This document shows positions 43,594 through 53,611 of a stretch of DNA of 64,000 bases, piece by piece (positions within the stretch are counted from its first letter, which is position 1; each line of letters begins with the position of its first letter). A program made the translations under genes and the position numbers. Origin of the DNA: Nostoc sp. KVJ3 (GTDB taxonomy: Bacteria > Cyanobacteriota > Cyanobacteriia > Cyanobacteriales > Nostocaceae); assembly GCF_026127265.1 (NCBI RefSeq), contig NZ_WWFG01000005.1, positions 186,001 through 250,000 on the forward strand, read 5' to 3'. The notes under the pieces were generated by a model that worked only from the letters and a program-made list of their open reading frames with translations, was not told the DNA's origin and did not search any database.

Positions 43594-43941
43594 ATGACTC
43601 AATCCCAACCTCCATTACCACAACCCAAATTAGAATCTGCTGGTATTACCTCTGACCAGTATTTTGAATTTACTCCAGAAAAACTAGAACTGAGCAACGG
43701 ATATTTGGGTTATGGTGGACAAGACCAACTTGGGTTTCACTTGTCTGTTCTCACCAACATGGGATTGTTGACAGCAGCTCGACATACAAATTTGTCGTTG
43801 TGGCTAGAAGCACTCAAAGGTGTGGTAAGAGAAAAACTACCGACTGTCAACGCCCAACCAGAAGTAGCAGAAGCAATGCTCAATCGATTTAATCGAGCGA
43901 TCGCAGACTTGGAGGCAGTGATTGAGTATCTGGGACAATAA
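43594..43941 (+). CDS. Hypothetical protein
   Basis: This 115-aa protein has no recognised family. It is helical towards the C-terminus (MLNRFNRAIADLEAVIEYLG). A GTG at 43588 overlaps the end of the upstream stub; the ATG at 43594 is preferred. It was probably the last gene of an operon whose upstream part is lost. Confidence 0.5.
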   Translation: MTQSQPPLPQPKLESAGITSDQYFEFTPEKLELSNGYLGYGGQDQLGFHLSVLTNMGLLTAARHTNLSLWLEALKGVVREKLPTVNAQPEVAEAMLNRFNRAIADLEAVIEYLGQ

Positions 43942-43998
43942 AATCTGGAATTTGAACGATGTCTACGACGATTCTCGTGTCAAACATCAAGTGTAGGG

Positions 43999-45213
43999 CT
44001 ACGCCTTGGAGGAGGCGATCGCATCTAACAACAGTAATCCCATTTGCTTCAATAAAGCAGTGTTACCATCAGGGCAACCATGTTGAATTATACACTTGGC
44101 ACAGCCAGTATCGCAGTTGCAATCTCGTGCGTAGGCGTAGCCCGCCGCAGGCATCGCTCTCGCAGCACCAGCAAGTTTTGGCAGATGTTTAAACACAGCT
44201 TCAGCCGCACCATTACCACCATCACTGGTATCATAGAAATAGCCTGTGTAATTGTTATTTTCCCCTAACTCCTTCACTACTGTAAAATTCACCTGTTTTA
44301 GATCAACTCTAGCCACCAGCTGTAACGCTCTCATAATTTGATGCCCAAAGCTGTGGATAGCAATCAAGGGACTGGAATATTCCCACAACTGTTGATAACC
44401 AGGGGGAATCGGTTCGCCACTGCGGGTTAAATTGGTTCTAGTTTCCAAGGCATTGTGCTGGAGGTATTCCCGCGCACTTGAGTTTATGGCTACTTTGACC
44501 ATTGGTGCGGAAAATTGAGTACGGAAAGGCTGCTCAAACTTTTCTTCTGACAGGGTTTTCACAATTACAGCCTTACGTGTGAGTTTGCTACAAAGCCGAC
44601 AACGACGTTCTTTAGGTAGCGGCTCTTTGTAGTTAAGACACCGCTTGTTCAAACAAGTCTGCTCATAGATTTGGGTCATTAAACTGTAACCACTGGTAAT
44701 GTGTTTAACTTCACCAAAACTAAGTTCCAAGGTTAAGTATTCCTGACAGTCATCAACTTCACTGACTTGAGAAAACAGCAATGGTAACTTCACCGGATCA
44801 GTCAGCACTGTTAGGCTGCTGGTTTCTGACTCTGTAACTGCAACTGTAAACAGTGAGCTATCTGCTGTCTGTTTTAATATGGCTTGCTTGCTGTTCAAGT
44901 CAAGGGAGATGCACTGATAAGTCAGCATTCGTCCATTGGCATCTTGTCGTTTGTAGATGGCTTGGGGATGGACTTCCCGGTGAGCAATATCTTCTGAGAT
45001 TTCCTCTAGTTCTTCTCCAGATTCTGCATCTACTAGCTTGATGGTAGTTTGGGATAAGCCACCCCGAAAGTTAACATCTTTATGGGGATAACCCTTTGCC
45101 CACAGTCCATTACGACCTTTATTTAAATGCCCTTGGGCTAACAGGAGTTTTGCTACCTCATAAGCTGCTGTGCCAAAGTAGTGCTTGATTTTATTAGTAG
45201 GAATAGTTCTAAA
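43999..45213 (-). pseudogene. MrfA-like helicase, C-terminal piece with DUF1998
   Basis: The open frame runs without stops from the TnpB element at about 45213 down to 43999. It contains NKIKHYFGTAAYEVAKLLL at its start, a first cysteine group (CLNKRCLNY, CRLC), and the DUF1998 signature CNCDTGCAKCIIQHGCPDGN near the end. It is the C-terminal half of the COG1205/MrfA-type helicase whose N-terminal half is at 46552-48039. An internal ATG at 44928 could start a 309-aa product. Next to the cysteine signature an in-frame 29-nt repeat adds RAMPAAGYAYA-like residues. Confidence 0.75.
44129..44157. repeat. 29-nt GC-rich repeat, copy 1
   Basis: The sequence begins GCGTAGGCGTAGCC and ends CAGGCATCGC. 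An exact reverse-complement copy lies at 52634-52662. Here it sits in frame within the DUF1998 coding sequence. Confidence 0.85.
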
Positions 45214-46551
45214 TCACATAGTCAAATATAGTCAGACACTTGCAACTTAGGTTTAAGCAACTCCATTTTTAGCACGTTCGCGCCGGAACAATGGAGTTAT
45301 ACGCCTTGGATGTACTACCAAACATCCCCTATCCCGAAGATGCGAATTGAGACAATCGAACCCTTTGGGATTACTTTTTCTGCCGATGTTAAATGCACCA
45401 TTGACATCGGCATGAATCTTCAAACCATCCTTACTGACGTACCAGGCTCTTTTGACGCGCCTTCCTGAAAAGGTGTGATTTATCTTGGTGCTGGGGTCGA
45501 AAGTTGGGATATTGTCCCAATCAATAAACGAAGCGCGGCTAGTATAGCTTTCTTCGTTTACCACAACGGTAATGCCGACTCGTTGGAGTTTATAAGTCAG
45601 CATTTCGATAAATTTAGCATGGGGTATTTGAGTAAAACTTTGGTTGGTTCGCTTACCTAAATTAAGATGTGTTTTCCATTGCTCGTTTTTACCTATTGAT
45701 ACGTGAGTTACACCTAGACGCAGAAATTCATCCACAATCATTTTTGTAGATTGATGCAAATACGAATCCACAAAATTGTGGCGATTGCGAACTATGTTTG
45801 CAATTCGACGGGAAGTCCCAACTTTGATAAATCCTCTATACTTGGCAATCTGTTTGTTGTAGAATTGGTTAACTGATTTTAATGGTTTACCATTTACGGC
45901 AATTGGCTGAATTGTTGGGTCATTAAATACAATGGTTGCTAGGTTATCTAATCCGATATCAATTGCTGCTGCTAGTTGCGGATTTAGGCTACAGAAAAGG
46001 TGGCTATTTTCTGCTAATTCGTAAACTACCTCAATCACAAAGCATCCGGTTTTTGGGATAATGCGAACTTCGCACAAATCATCAAACCTGAGTCCTGGTT
46101 TTACTGGAATCCTGATTGGCGACTTTGAAGGTACAACCCACCCGTTGTTAAATTCTCTTTTAGCAATAGCTTGATTGTTAAACTTGACTAGATTTTTCTC
46201 GTCAACATATCCTGGCGGTTTTGGTTGACCCGTGAATTTATTTGGCTCTAACTTGTATTCTTTTAATGCTTTGTAGTAAGCAAACCAAGCATCAGCATTT
46301 TGTTTTAATACAAGTTGTGCAACTTTAGCGGGAAGTGCTTTGTAATTTTCGTCTTGTTTAAATAGTAAGTCTAGTTTGGCTTGAGATTGTGTACTCCAAC
46401 CAAAGAAGAATCCTTGGCGTTGAGTGAATTGAGCCGTGTTGTAAAGCTGGCGGGAAATTGTAGTTATAAGAAAGCAATAATCAAACCAAGCATCACCTCT
46501 TTTAATAACATGCTTCTCAACTTGTCGCATAATAAATTGCTGCCTCAATTG
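45214..46551 (-). mobile_element. TnpB-only IS200/IS605-like element
   Basis: The insertion divides the helicase gene: host frames end at 46552 and resume at 45213. It contains only a tnpB gene, with no TnpA, so it depends on a transposase elsewhere or is immobile. Exact ends are uncertain. GATTTAG occurs at both junctions, and TGACTAT words lie at the right end, where an omega RNA would normally terminate. Confidence 0.65.
45253..46530 (-). CDS. tnpB: RNA-guided endonuclease TnpB
   Basis: The protein is about 425 aa from the ATG at 46530; a TTG at 46548 is an alternative. The three RuvC acidic residues are visible: AAIDIGLDNLAT (Asp), VSIGKNEQWKT (Glu) and IHADVNGAFNIGRK (Asp). Between the last two, where most TnpB have a CxxC zinc finger, this protein has SYTSRASFID and no cysteine pair, as in a known cyanobacterial subgroup. 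TnpB cuts DNA next to a target-adjacent motif, guided by an omega RNA from the element's right end. The catalytic set appears intact. Confidence 0.85.
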   Translation of the reverse strand: MRQVEKHVIKRGDAWFDYCFLITTISRQLYNTAQFTQRQGFFFGWSTQSQAKLDLLFKQDENYKALPAKVAQLVLKQNADAWFAYYKALKEYKLEPNKFTGQPKPPGYVDEKNLVKFNNQAIAKREFNNGWVVPSKSPIRIPVKPGLRFDDLCEVRIIPKTGCFVIEVVYELAENSHLFCSLNPQLAAAIDIGLDNLATIVFNDPTIQPIAVNGKPLKSVNQFYNKQIAKYRGFIKVGTSRRIANIVRNRHNFVDSYLHQSTKMIVDEFLRLGVTHVSIGKNEQWKTHLNLGKRTNQSFTQIPHAKFIEMLTYKLQRVGITVVVNEESYTSRASFIDWDNIPTFDPSTKINHTFSGRRVKRAWYVSKDGLKIHADVNGAFNIGRKSNPKGFDCLNSHLRDRGCLVVHPRRITPLFRRERAKNGVA

Positions 46552-48039
46552 CTAAATCTTACCACTTTTCTTCAATAATGAATAAGTGACTATTCTTGAC
46601 CATATTTGACTAGAAGTTGAGTGAAGTTGTAAAATACCAGTTTCTGCGGCTGCACACATCAAATGTTTAGCAGCAAAGATGGGATATTCATCATTAAAGA
46701 ATACTTCCTCAGCTTCTGGCGATACCAGCATTTCTGGATGTTCTGCTACATAGCAGTCAATGGGATTGAAAGCATTAGGAAGCAGCACTGTCAGTCCAGA
46801 CTGAGAACGTCCGGCGCGGCCACTGCGTTGCTGGTATGCCATTTTGGAACGTGGCCAGCCACGCAAAATGCAACATTCTAATTCTGGTAGGTCAATTCCA
46901 GCTTCTAATGCTTCTGTGGCAATAATCCACTTGATCGTGCCAGACTGGAGTTGGTCAACTACTTCTACCCGACGCTCAGAAGTTATGCCACTGTAGAATG
47001 CGGCTACTTGGTTTGATTTGAGTAATTCTGTTAGTTCCCGCACGCTGCGACGGGAGTTACAAAAGGCGATACCTGATTTACCTTGATTGAGTAAAAATTG
47101 AATTATCCGAGCGGTATCACCAGTCAGATTGTAACTCGGCTGAGTGACAATTATTTGTCTGGATGGTGAAGCTGCTCCACTTTTGCGAATCCAAATCAGG
47201 GGTTTGGGGTTGAGTTTAGTTGGTTTTAAGCCGGAGATTTTCAGAGCCAGTTGTTTAGGATTACCACAAGTGGCACTCAGGAAGATAAATTGCAGTTTCT
47301 TGGAGTCGCCACCGTAATGATCTACTGCTAGTTTAATACGACGAATCAGCCAGGACATATTTGCGCCATAGCTACCTGAGAAGGTGTGAGCTTCGTCAAT
47401 CAGTATGTAGCGTAATCGCTGATAAAAGTTTGCCCAATGCGCGGATTTCCAGGCTTGCTTGAGTTGAAAGTGGATTAATTCTGGTGTGACACCTAAAATA
47501 TGCGGTTCACTCTTGAGGATTTGTTCTCGTTTTTCTGATTTGACATCTCCAGTGATCATTGCCAGTATAGGTCTGGATTGTGTTGGTATGGTAGAGAGTA
47601 GTTCAGAGATTTTGTGGAACTGGTCTAATGCTAATGCTCGTAGTCCATAAAATGCTAATGCTCGATGTTCTTGATTTATACAACCTTCCAGAATTGCGGG
47701 GTATGTGCTGAGGGTTTTGCCACTGGCTGTGGGAGAGGTGAGGATTAAACTTTTACCTTGTCTAATTGCTTGTAAGGCTTGAAGTTGATGAGAGTAAAGT
47801 TGGGTGATTCCTAATGATTGAAGTGCTTTAATTAATTTATTTGGTAGGTCATTAGGGATATTTTTCAGATTAGGTTCTTTGGCAGGGATAGTCTGTTGCC
47901 AGAGTAAATCTTCACCTAGAAATTCAGCAATATCTGTTGGTTCAGTAGGATGGTTATTTGAGTTGGAATTTTCTGTAATGGGTGTACGAGGTGGTGTCCA
48001 AAAGCTTTGTAGCAGGGCATTGTAGTTGGGCGTGGTCAT
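46552..48039 (-). pseudogene. MrfA-like DEAD/DEAH helicase, N-terminal piece
   Basis: This 495-aa piece carries both RecA-like lobes: Walker A LTSPTASGKTLS (about residues 99-110), DEAH in YILIDEAHTFSG near 212, a SAT motif (FLSATCGN), and motif VI QQRSGRAGRS near 408. It ends abnormally at SLLKKSGKI at the TnpB insertion. The missing C-terminal half lies beyond the element. The helicase lobes could still be made, but without the DUF1998 part. This type acts in DNA repair, including crosslink and mitomycin resistance in other bacteria. Confidence 0.8.
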
Positions 48040-48070
48040 AGTCGTAGTCTTCGCTCACTGCCCTAAAAAA

Positions 48071-48094
48071 TCCCCCATTGGGGGAGTGATACTA
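48071..48094 (-). terminator. GC hairpin with T-run on the minus strand
   Basis: CCCCC-ATT-GGGGG is followed on the minus strand by TTTTTT. It lies upstream of the leftward helicase start, so it would end transcription entering from the right or act in the helicase leader. Confidence 0.4.
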
Positions 48095-48244
48095 AATTAC
48101 ACTCCTTATAGAAATCCGGCTTGAATTTTACCAGGTATACTGAAGCTCTAACCTTTGTAACGTAAGGCTTAGAGTGTCCCAGTTTTTCAAAAATCAAATC
48201 GGAATCCCATCGCATAAAATTAATTAGTTACAAGGGCAGCAAAT

Positions 48245-51200
48245 ATGGCGAAAAATTGCTTGCAGATTACTCATGAGGGAAATTCGATTCAACTTTCTTG
48301 GCAACGGGACAAGCTAATCGTCGCACTGCACCAGCAGTACCTTTTGAGCATCCATTTGACAAGAAAGCATTAGACGATTTGCGCTGGTATTTGGAAGAGT
48401 ATCTGCGCTTTCCCTATGGACTAGCCCCAGATAATGCGGTAAAGATTGAGCAGAAATTGCAGACTTGGGGAGAGCAGTTATTTGAGTTAGTATTTCGTAG
48501 TAGTGAGCAAGCACGGCAATTTTTTCAGGCAGCGACTTACGAAGGATTGAATCAGTGCGAGTTGGTGATTGTTTCTGATAATCCAGAAGTACTAAATTTG
48601 CCTTGGGAGTTGCTTTACTCACCAAGCGATCGCCAATTTCTCGCTCCTTCTTTAGCAGGTATGTCTCGCAGTCTCAGCGACTATCCTATCCGAGCAGAAA
48701 TGGGAGAGTTACCCCAAGATAAACTTAATATTTTGCTAGTAATTGCCCGACCTTATGGTGAAAAAGATATTGCTCTCAAAACCATTGCTCGTCCTCTTCT
48801 AGACTCCATATCAAATATTCGCAAAAAAGTCAATATTAAAGTTTTGCGTCCGCCTAGCTTTGAGCAGTTTGAGCGGGAACTAAATGACAAACCAGGGTTT
48901 TATCATATCGTTCACTTTGATGGACATGGCAATTTTGACCCTGACAGCCCAGGATTTCAGCATAACTTCGGTGCTGCGGGACAAGGAGTTTTAGTATTTG
49001 AAGCATTCGATGGTTCACCACAAATTATTACAGCAGCGAAAATTGCTCAGAATTTAGCAGATTGTCGCGTGCCGATTTTTGTCTTGAATGCTTGCAAATC
49101 TGCTCAGGAAGGAGAAGAAAAGTTTTCTTCAGTGGCGACGCGCTTAGTGTCTTTGGGGGCTAAGGGTGTGGTAGCAATGGCTTATAGTGTATATGCCCAA
49201 GCTGCTAAACATTTCATGGGGCGATTGTACGGGGAATTAGCAGCAGGTAAAAGTCTCTCAACGGCAGTAAGCGCAGGGCGAAAGGAAGTTTTAAATCAGC
49301 CACAGCGTCCCAGTCCTAAAGGAGATAAACCGCTACAAGATTGGCTAGTGCCAGTGCTATATCAACAAGAAAACTATACACCGTTTGCACCCGCAAATAC
49401 AGTTGATGATATTGAAAGTTACTTTGAAGAAACTGTTAGTAATTTAGTGAATTTTCCCCAGGAGGGACGCTACGGTTTTATTGGGAGAGATTACTATATT
49501 TTACTTTTAGAACGGGCATTTCGCCAAAACAATATTGTGCTGTTACAAGGTATGGGAGGTGTGGGTAAAACTGAGTTAGCTGGAGGTTTTGCTCGATGGC
49601 TAGATGAGACTCAAGGACGCTCTCTGATATTCTTTATCTCCTTTGAACATGGCGCAACCTTGAGTAATGTTGTCAATCAAGTGGGTAGAAAGGTTTGGGG
49701 AGATAAATTTTCCCAGTATGCGGCCGAGAAACAACAGCAAGCTGTATTAAACTATCTGAAAAATCAAACTTGTTTGTTGATTTGGGATAACTTTGAACCA
49801 GTGGCGGGGTTCCCGGCGGGGAATGAGCCGTTATTGAGTGCTAGTGAGCGAGAGAATTTACAACGGTTTATTAAAGATTTGCGCGGTGGGAAATCTTGGG
49901 TATTGATTACTAGTCGTCGTGAGGAATCTTGGCTTGATTGTGCTTACAGTTTGAATTTGCAAGGACTGCGCGAGCAAGATGTGGAGGAATTAGCGGCGAA
50001 GATTCTGCAAATGGTGGGGGTAGATAGGGCGAAACTTCCGAAGGAATATTTAGATTTGTTGAAACTTTTGGGGGGACACCCGTTATCTTTGCGGGTGATT
50101 TTACCGCATTTGAAGACGCAGACACCATCGCAGTTAATTGAGGCATTGCGGCTGGGACTGGATACTTTCTCTGGTGCTGAGGAGGAGGGAAGAGATAAAT
50201 CTCTCACAGTGTCGTTGGATTATTCTTTTACTAATTTATCAGAACAAGCTCGGCGACATTTGCCATTTTTGGGTTTATTTTCTGAGCGGGTTGATGCAGG
50301 ATTATTAGCACACATTTCTAACAAGAATCCTGCTAATCCTTTTACGGAAATATATCATGATGTTTTTGGTAAAAATTTACAAAAACATGATTGGATATTG
50401 ATTTTAAATGAGGTATCAGATGCAGGTATTTTAGAACCTCTTGGTCTAAATATATATAAAATTCACCCTGCCCTACCTTGGTATTTGCGCCAAAAATTTT
50501 CCGAATATCAATCTCAATCAGTTATCAGTGAATTAGAAGAAAGATTGATTGATTTTTATGCAGGATTAGCCGCTAGACATGATCAAGAAATGGTTGGTAA
50601 CGCTGAGTATGCAACCAGAGTATTGAATATTGAAGAACCAAATTTGTTGCAAAACTTAAGGTTAGCACAACAAAAACAACACTGGCATGGGATACACTTA
50701 ATCCTGCAAGCCTTGGGAGAATTGTATGAGCGACAAGGACGAATATCTGAGTTCATATTACTGAGAAAAGGCGTATATGGTGTACTTGGGATCAAGTTAA
50801 CAGAGGCCAAGGGAAAAGGGAAAGATGCTTTCGCTCTTTGGAGGCATTTAAGAGGAATTGATGCCAATGATTCATCACAGAATGGTGATTTAGATATAGC
50901 AAATCAAATATATCAAGAGATTTTAGATGAGCTTCAATCATTAAATGATGAGTCTCTGCGGGATGAGATAGCTGTATTCAATCATAATCTAGGTCATATA
51001 GCAGAACAAAAAAGAAATTTAAAAAACTGCAAAAAAATACTATAAGACTGCCTTGATTTTATACAAAATTTTAGGTGATAATTATTCTGCTGCTTATGAG
51101 TATTTACATTTAGGAATAATAGCACAAAAACAAGACAAGTTAGAAAAAGCAAGTCATTACTATAATCTTGCTCGTGAAATTTACGAATGCAAAAAAGACT

Positions 51201-51850
51201 TATATATGGCCGCTAAAGCTTATCATCAACTTGGAAGGCTAAATCAAGAAAAAGGAGATATAAAAAAATCAATTTACTATTATGATATTGCTCGTAAAAT
51301 TTATGAGAATGGAAGTAATTATTCTGAAGTTTCTCCTGTTTATCACCAGCTAGGTATGGCTTTACAACAAGAGGGAGACTTTGAAAAAGCAAACACTTAC
51401 TATCTGCAAGCTATCAAAATTTTTGAAGATAATGAAAAATTATATAGTGCTGCTAAAGTCTATCATCAATTAGGTAGATTAGCACGGGAAAAACGCAGTT
51501 TTATAGAGGCAATCAATTATTATGAAAAAGCATCTGTAATTTTTGAAGATAAGCAAGATTGGTATAGTGTAGCTACTACACTGACAGCTTGGGGAGAGAC
51601 TTTAGAAACTCAAAAATATTTGCCAGAAGCGTTGAATACTTATATTCAAGCCTGGATTATTTATCCTCAATACGAACAAAACTTGATTAGTATAGAAGAT
51701 ATCAGAATAGAAGCTTTAGCAAGAATGCTCAAACAACTAGAAGAAAGCCAATTTGAAATAATTTGGCAAGAAGTAACGGGTGAAGATTGCGCTGGAGAAA
51801 TACGCGATGCGATTTGGTCAGTGCGAGATAATCTAGAAACAGAGTCGTAG
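48245..51850 (+). pseudogene. CHAT-NTPase-TPR protein with two frameshifts
   Basis: Three frames join into one protein. Frame 1 starts at ATG 48245 (MAKNCLQITHEGNSIQLSWQ). One missing base near 48304 shifts it to the long frame that reads TAPAVPFEHPFDKKALDDLRW. This contains a CHAT caspase-like domain with His in HIVHFDGHG and Cys in LNACKSA, then an NB-ARC-like NTPase (LLQGMGGVGKTELA, LLIWDNF). An extra A in the A7 run at 51031-51037 shifts it to the last frame, 51053-51850, made of TPRs (YHQLGRL repeats). CHAT-NTPase-TPR proteins are predicted NLR-like conflict/cell-death switches. A TTG at 48298 could start a 915-aa truncated product. Confidence 0.75.
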
Positions 51851-51857
51851 GTCTGTA

Positions 51858-51968
51858 TTGAATCAATTATATGCGATTATTACCCGGAATCCTCAAGACT
51901 TCCCCGTTATTACACTCCGAATTATAACTCCTGAGCAATTGATTCAGGAATTAACAAATTCTCCTTAA
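51858..51968 (+). pseudogene. C-terminal relic of a PIN-domain toxin
   Basis: The frame LYAIITRNPQDFPVITLRI then TPEQLIQELTNSP matches the C-terminal end of VapC-like PIN proteins (T-R-N-x-x-D-F, then a late strand). The rest is missing. A further short frame (MEMLDLLVDCRNQ) at 52032-52120 is unassigned. Confidence 0.45.
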
Positions 51969-52120
51969 ATGCTTTTCCCTAAAACACAGATTATGGTAAA
52001 TCTTAATCGTTCCCACCCTGCCAACAGTAATGGAAATGCTAGATTTACTAGTGGATTGTCGAAATCAGCGACTTATTCCCAATCCTGACCATCCTAACTA
52101 TCCTGTGATGAGCATATAGC

Positions 52121-52528
52121 ATGACTACCCAGTTAACCTCTGCCGAAATCCAAGAAATTCAGCAAATTCTTAAAGACTACACCCCAGCACAAGCCGCATT
52201 CGCTACCCTAGAAAAATATAATGGCAGACTTGACACCAGTTTTGATGAACTGTGGCAAGATAAAACGGGTATAGAAGTCTATGGTAATAAATCTCTTTGG
52301 CAATCTACGCTGAAGATTGTGCGAGAAGAACTCTGCGGTGATGATGGCTTTCGCGCCCAATTCCAAGAATATACCAAAAACCCAGCCAGCGCCCCTTTAC
52401 TCACAGGGTTAATAGTTTCTGTGACTACTCTATCAGGTTTGCCCCTCGATCCTGCGATCGCCACTGTTATCGTTTTATATTTGATTAAAGTGGGTTTAAA
52501 GATTTTTTGCGAATACACCGCCCCATAA
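52121..52528 (+). CDS. Small helical protein, probable CHAT-system partner
   Basis: This 135-aa protein starts LTSAEIQEIQQILKDYTPAQ, a helical module of the type found as short adaptor or effector-associated domains near cyanobacterial CHAT/NTPase proteins. It ends with a hydrophobic stretch (LLTGLIVSVTTLSGLPLDPA, TVIVLYLIKVGL), possibly membrane-inserting. Its role as adaptor or pore-former for the nearby CHAT protein is inferred from position only. It starts 270 bp after the TPR region. Confidence 0.5.
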   Translation: MTTQLTSAEIQEIQQILKDYTPAQAAFATLEKYNGRLDTSFDELWQDKTGIEVYGNKSLWQSTLKIVREELCGDDGFRAQFQEYTKNPASAPLLTGLIVSVTTLSGLPLDPAIATVIVLYLIKVGLKIFCEYTAP

Positions 52529-52536
52529 ATTGTACC

Positions 52537-52720
52537 TCTTAGCTGGACTTAATTGCTTTTTCAGTTAAAGGATCTAAATTAGCTGTAGATTCATCTAAAG
52601 TTAAAATTGGTGGATTAATTGATGATTGCCCTGGCGATGCCTGCGGCGGGCTACGCCTACGCTAATCGCTGCTTCTGTTCTCCAGAAACATTTGCCACCG
52701 ATCAGCATAATCTTGTATCC
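52537..52720 (-). pseudogene. ABC-transporter ATPase relic with inserted repeat
   Basis: On the minus strand the pieces ANVSGEQKQRLA (signature loop), IARAIIN and NPPILTLDESTANLDPLTE (Walker B and D-loop) follow one another in different frames. The 29-nt repeat is inserted between the first two and introduces a TAG. The rest of the gene is gone. Confidence 0.6.
52634..52662. repeat. 29-nt GC-rich repeat, copy 2 (inverted)
   Basis: This is the exact reverse complement of the copy at 44129-44157. Here it interrupts the ABC ATPase relic. Confidence 0.85.
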
Positions 52721-52823
52721 TATTTTTGCATAAATTGGCTAAATATAAGAGGCTGAGGCAATGGAAATAGAGATTAAAATAGAGTTAGCAAAGGTAGGGT
52801 TTACTTGATTAGGAGATTATCTT

Positions 52824-53048
52824 ATGAATTTACAAGAAATTATTAATTCTATTGAAAGTTTACCCACAGAAGAACGGGACTATTTGTTTGAGTTTCTCCG
52901 TAAAAAAAAGGAGGAATCTAGAGGGGATAATTTTTGGGAGGGATTACAAAAATTTAGAAGCGTAATCCAAAGCGAGGGGATTATCTTTACTGATGATGAT
53001 TTCGCTGACTTACGAGATCGTAGTGTGGGAAGAGAAATTGATTTATGA
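52824..53048 (+). CDS. VapB-type antitoxin
   Basis: This 74-aa acidic protein (LQEIINSIESLPTEERDYLF then DDDFADLRDRSVGREIDL) is the antitoxin partner of the PIN toxin downstream; the genes overlap by ATGA. The C-terminal half would wrap the toxin. The N-terminal part is presumably the DNA-binding or dimerising region. The fold class is not certain. TAGGAG lies about 10 bp upstream of the start. Confidence 0.7.
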   Translation: MNLQEIINSIESLPTEERDYLFEFLRKKKEESRGDNFWEGLQKFRSVIQSEGIIFTDDDFADLRDRSVGREIDL

Positions 53049-53479
53049 GCTTGAAATACTTACTTGATACCAATATTCTCTCAGAGCCAGCACGTCCTAT
53101 TCCTAATGCCAATGTTTTGCACAAACTAGATATTCATAAATCAGAAGTTGTCGTTTCTAGTGTTGTTGCTCATGAACTTTTACATGGTTGTTTGCGGTTG
53201 CCAGAATCTAAGCGGCGAGAGTCTCTTTGGAATTATATTCATGAATCGGTATTAAATTTACCAGTGCTTGATTACGATTTAAAGGCAGCACAATGGCACG
53301 CCCAAGAAAGGGCTAGATTATCCAAGATTGGTAAAACTCCTGCTTTTGTAGATGGTCAAATTGCGAGTATTGCTTACTGTAATAATTTAATACTGCTAAC
53401 TAATAATGTTTCTGATTTTGAATTTTTTAATAATTTCAAGGTTGAAAATTGGTTTGTTAATAGCACTGAAGTTGTCTAA
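53045..53479 (+). CDS. vapC: VapC-type PIN-domain RNase toxin
   Basis: The protein is 144 aa. The four acidic PIN positions are visible: YLLDTNILSE, VAHELLHG, AFVDGQIASIA, and TNNVSDFEFF. VapC toxins cut RNA, often tRNA or rRNA, with Mg2+ and are held by the antitoxin. It is translated from an ATG overlapping the antitoxin stop. It seems intact, unlike the PIN relics nearby at 51858 and 53505. Confidence 0.85.
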   Translation: MSLKYLLDTNILSEPARPIPNANVLHKLDIHKSEVVVSSVVAHELLHGCLRLPESKRRESLWNYIHESVLNLPVLDYDLKAAQWHAQERARLSKIGKTPAFVDGQIASIAYCNNLILLTNNVSDFEFFNNFKVENWFVNSTEVV

Positions 53480-53504
53480 GGCGAGATAAGGGGAAACATA
53501 ACTC

Positions 53505-53560
53505 GTGAAATTTATGTTAGATACTAATATCATTATTAGTGAATTTTGGATTTTAGATTT
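53505..53560 (+). pseudogene. N-terminal relic of another PIN gene
   Basis: The frame starts GTG and reads VKFMLDTNIIISEF, the typical first strand of a PIN toxin, then loses similarity and runs antisense into holA. Confidence 0.4.
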
Positions 53561-53611
53561 AAATCAAATATACAATCCAAAATCCAAAACTCTCAGTCAA
53601 CTTTATATTGA

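Noticed and set aside
45475..45660. 61-aa frame antisense to tnpB
   Set aside because: It is a shadow frame; it has no protein features of its own.
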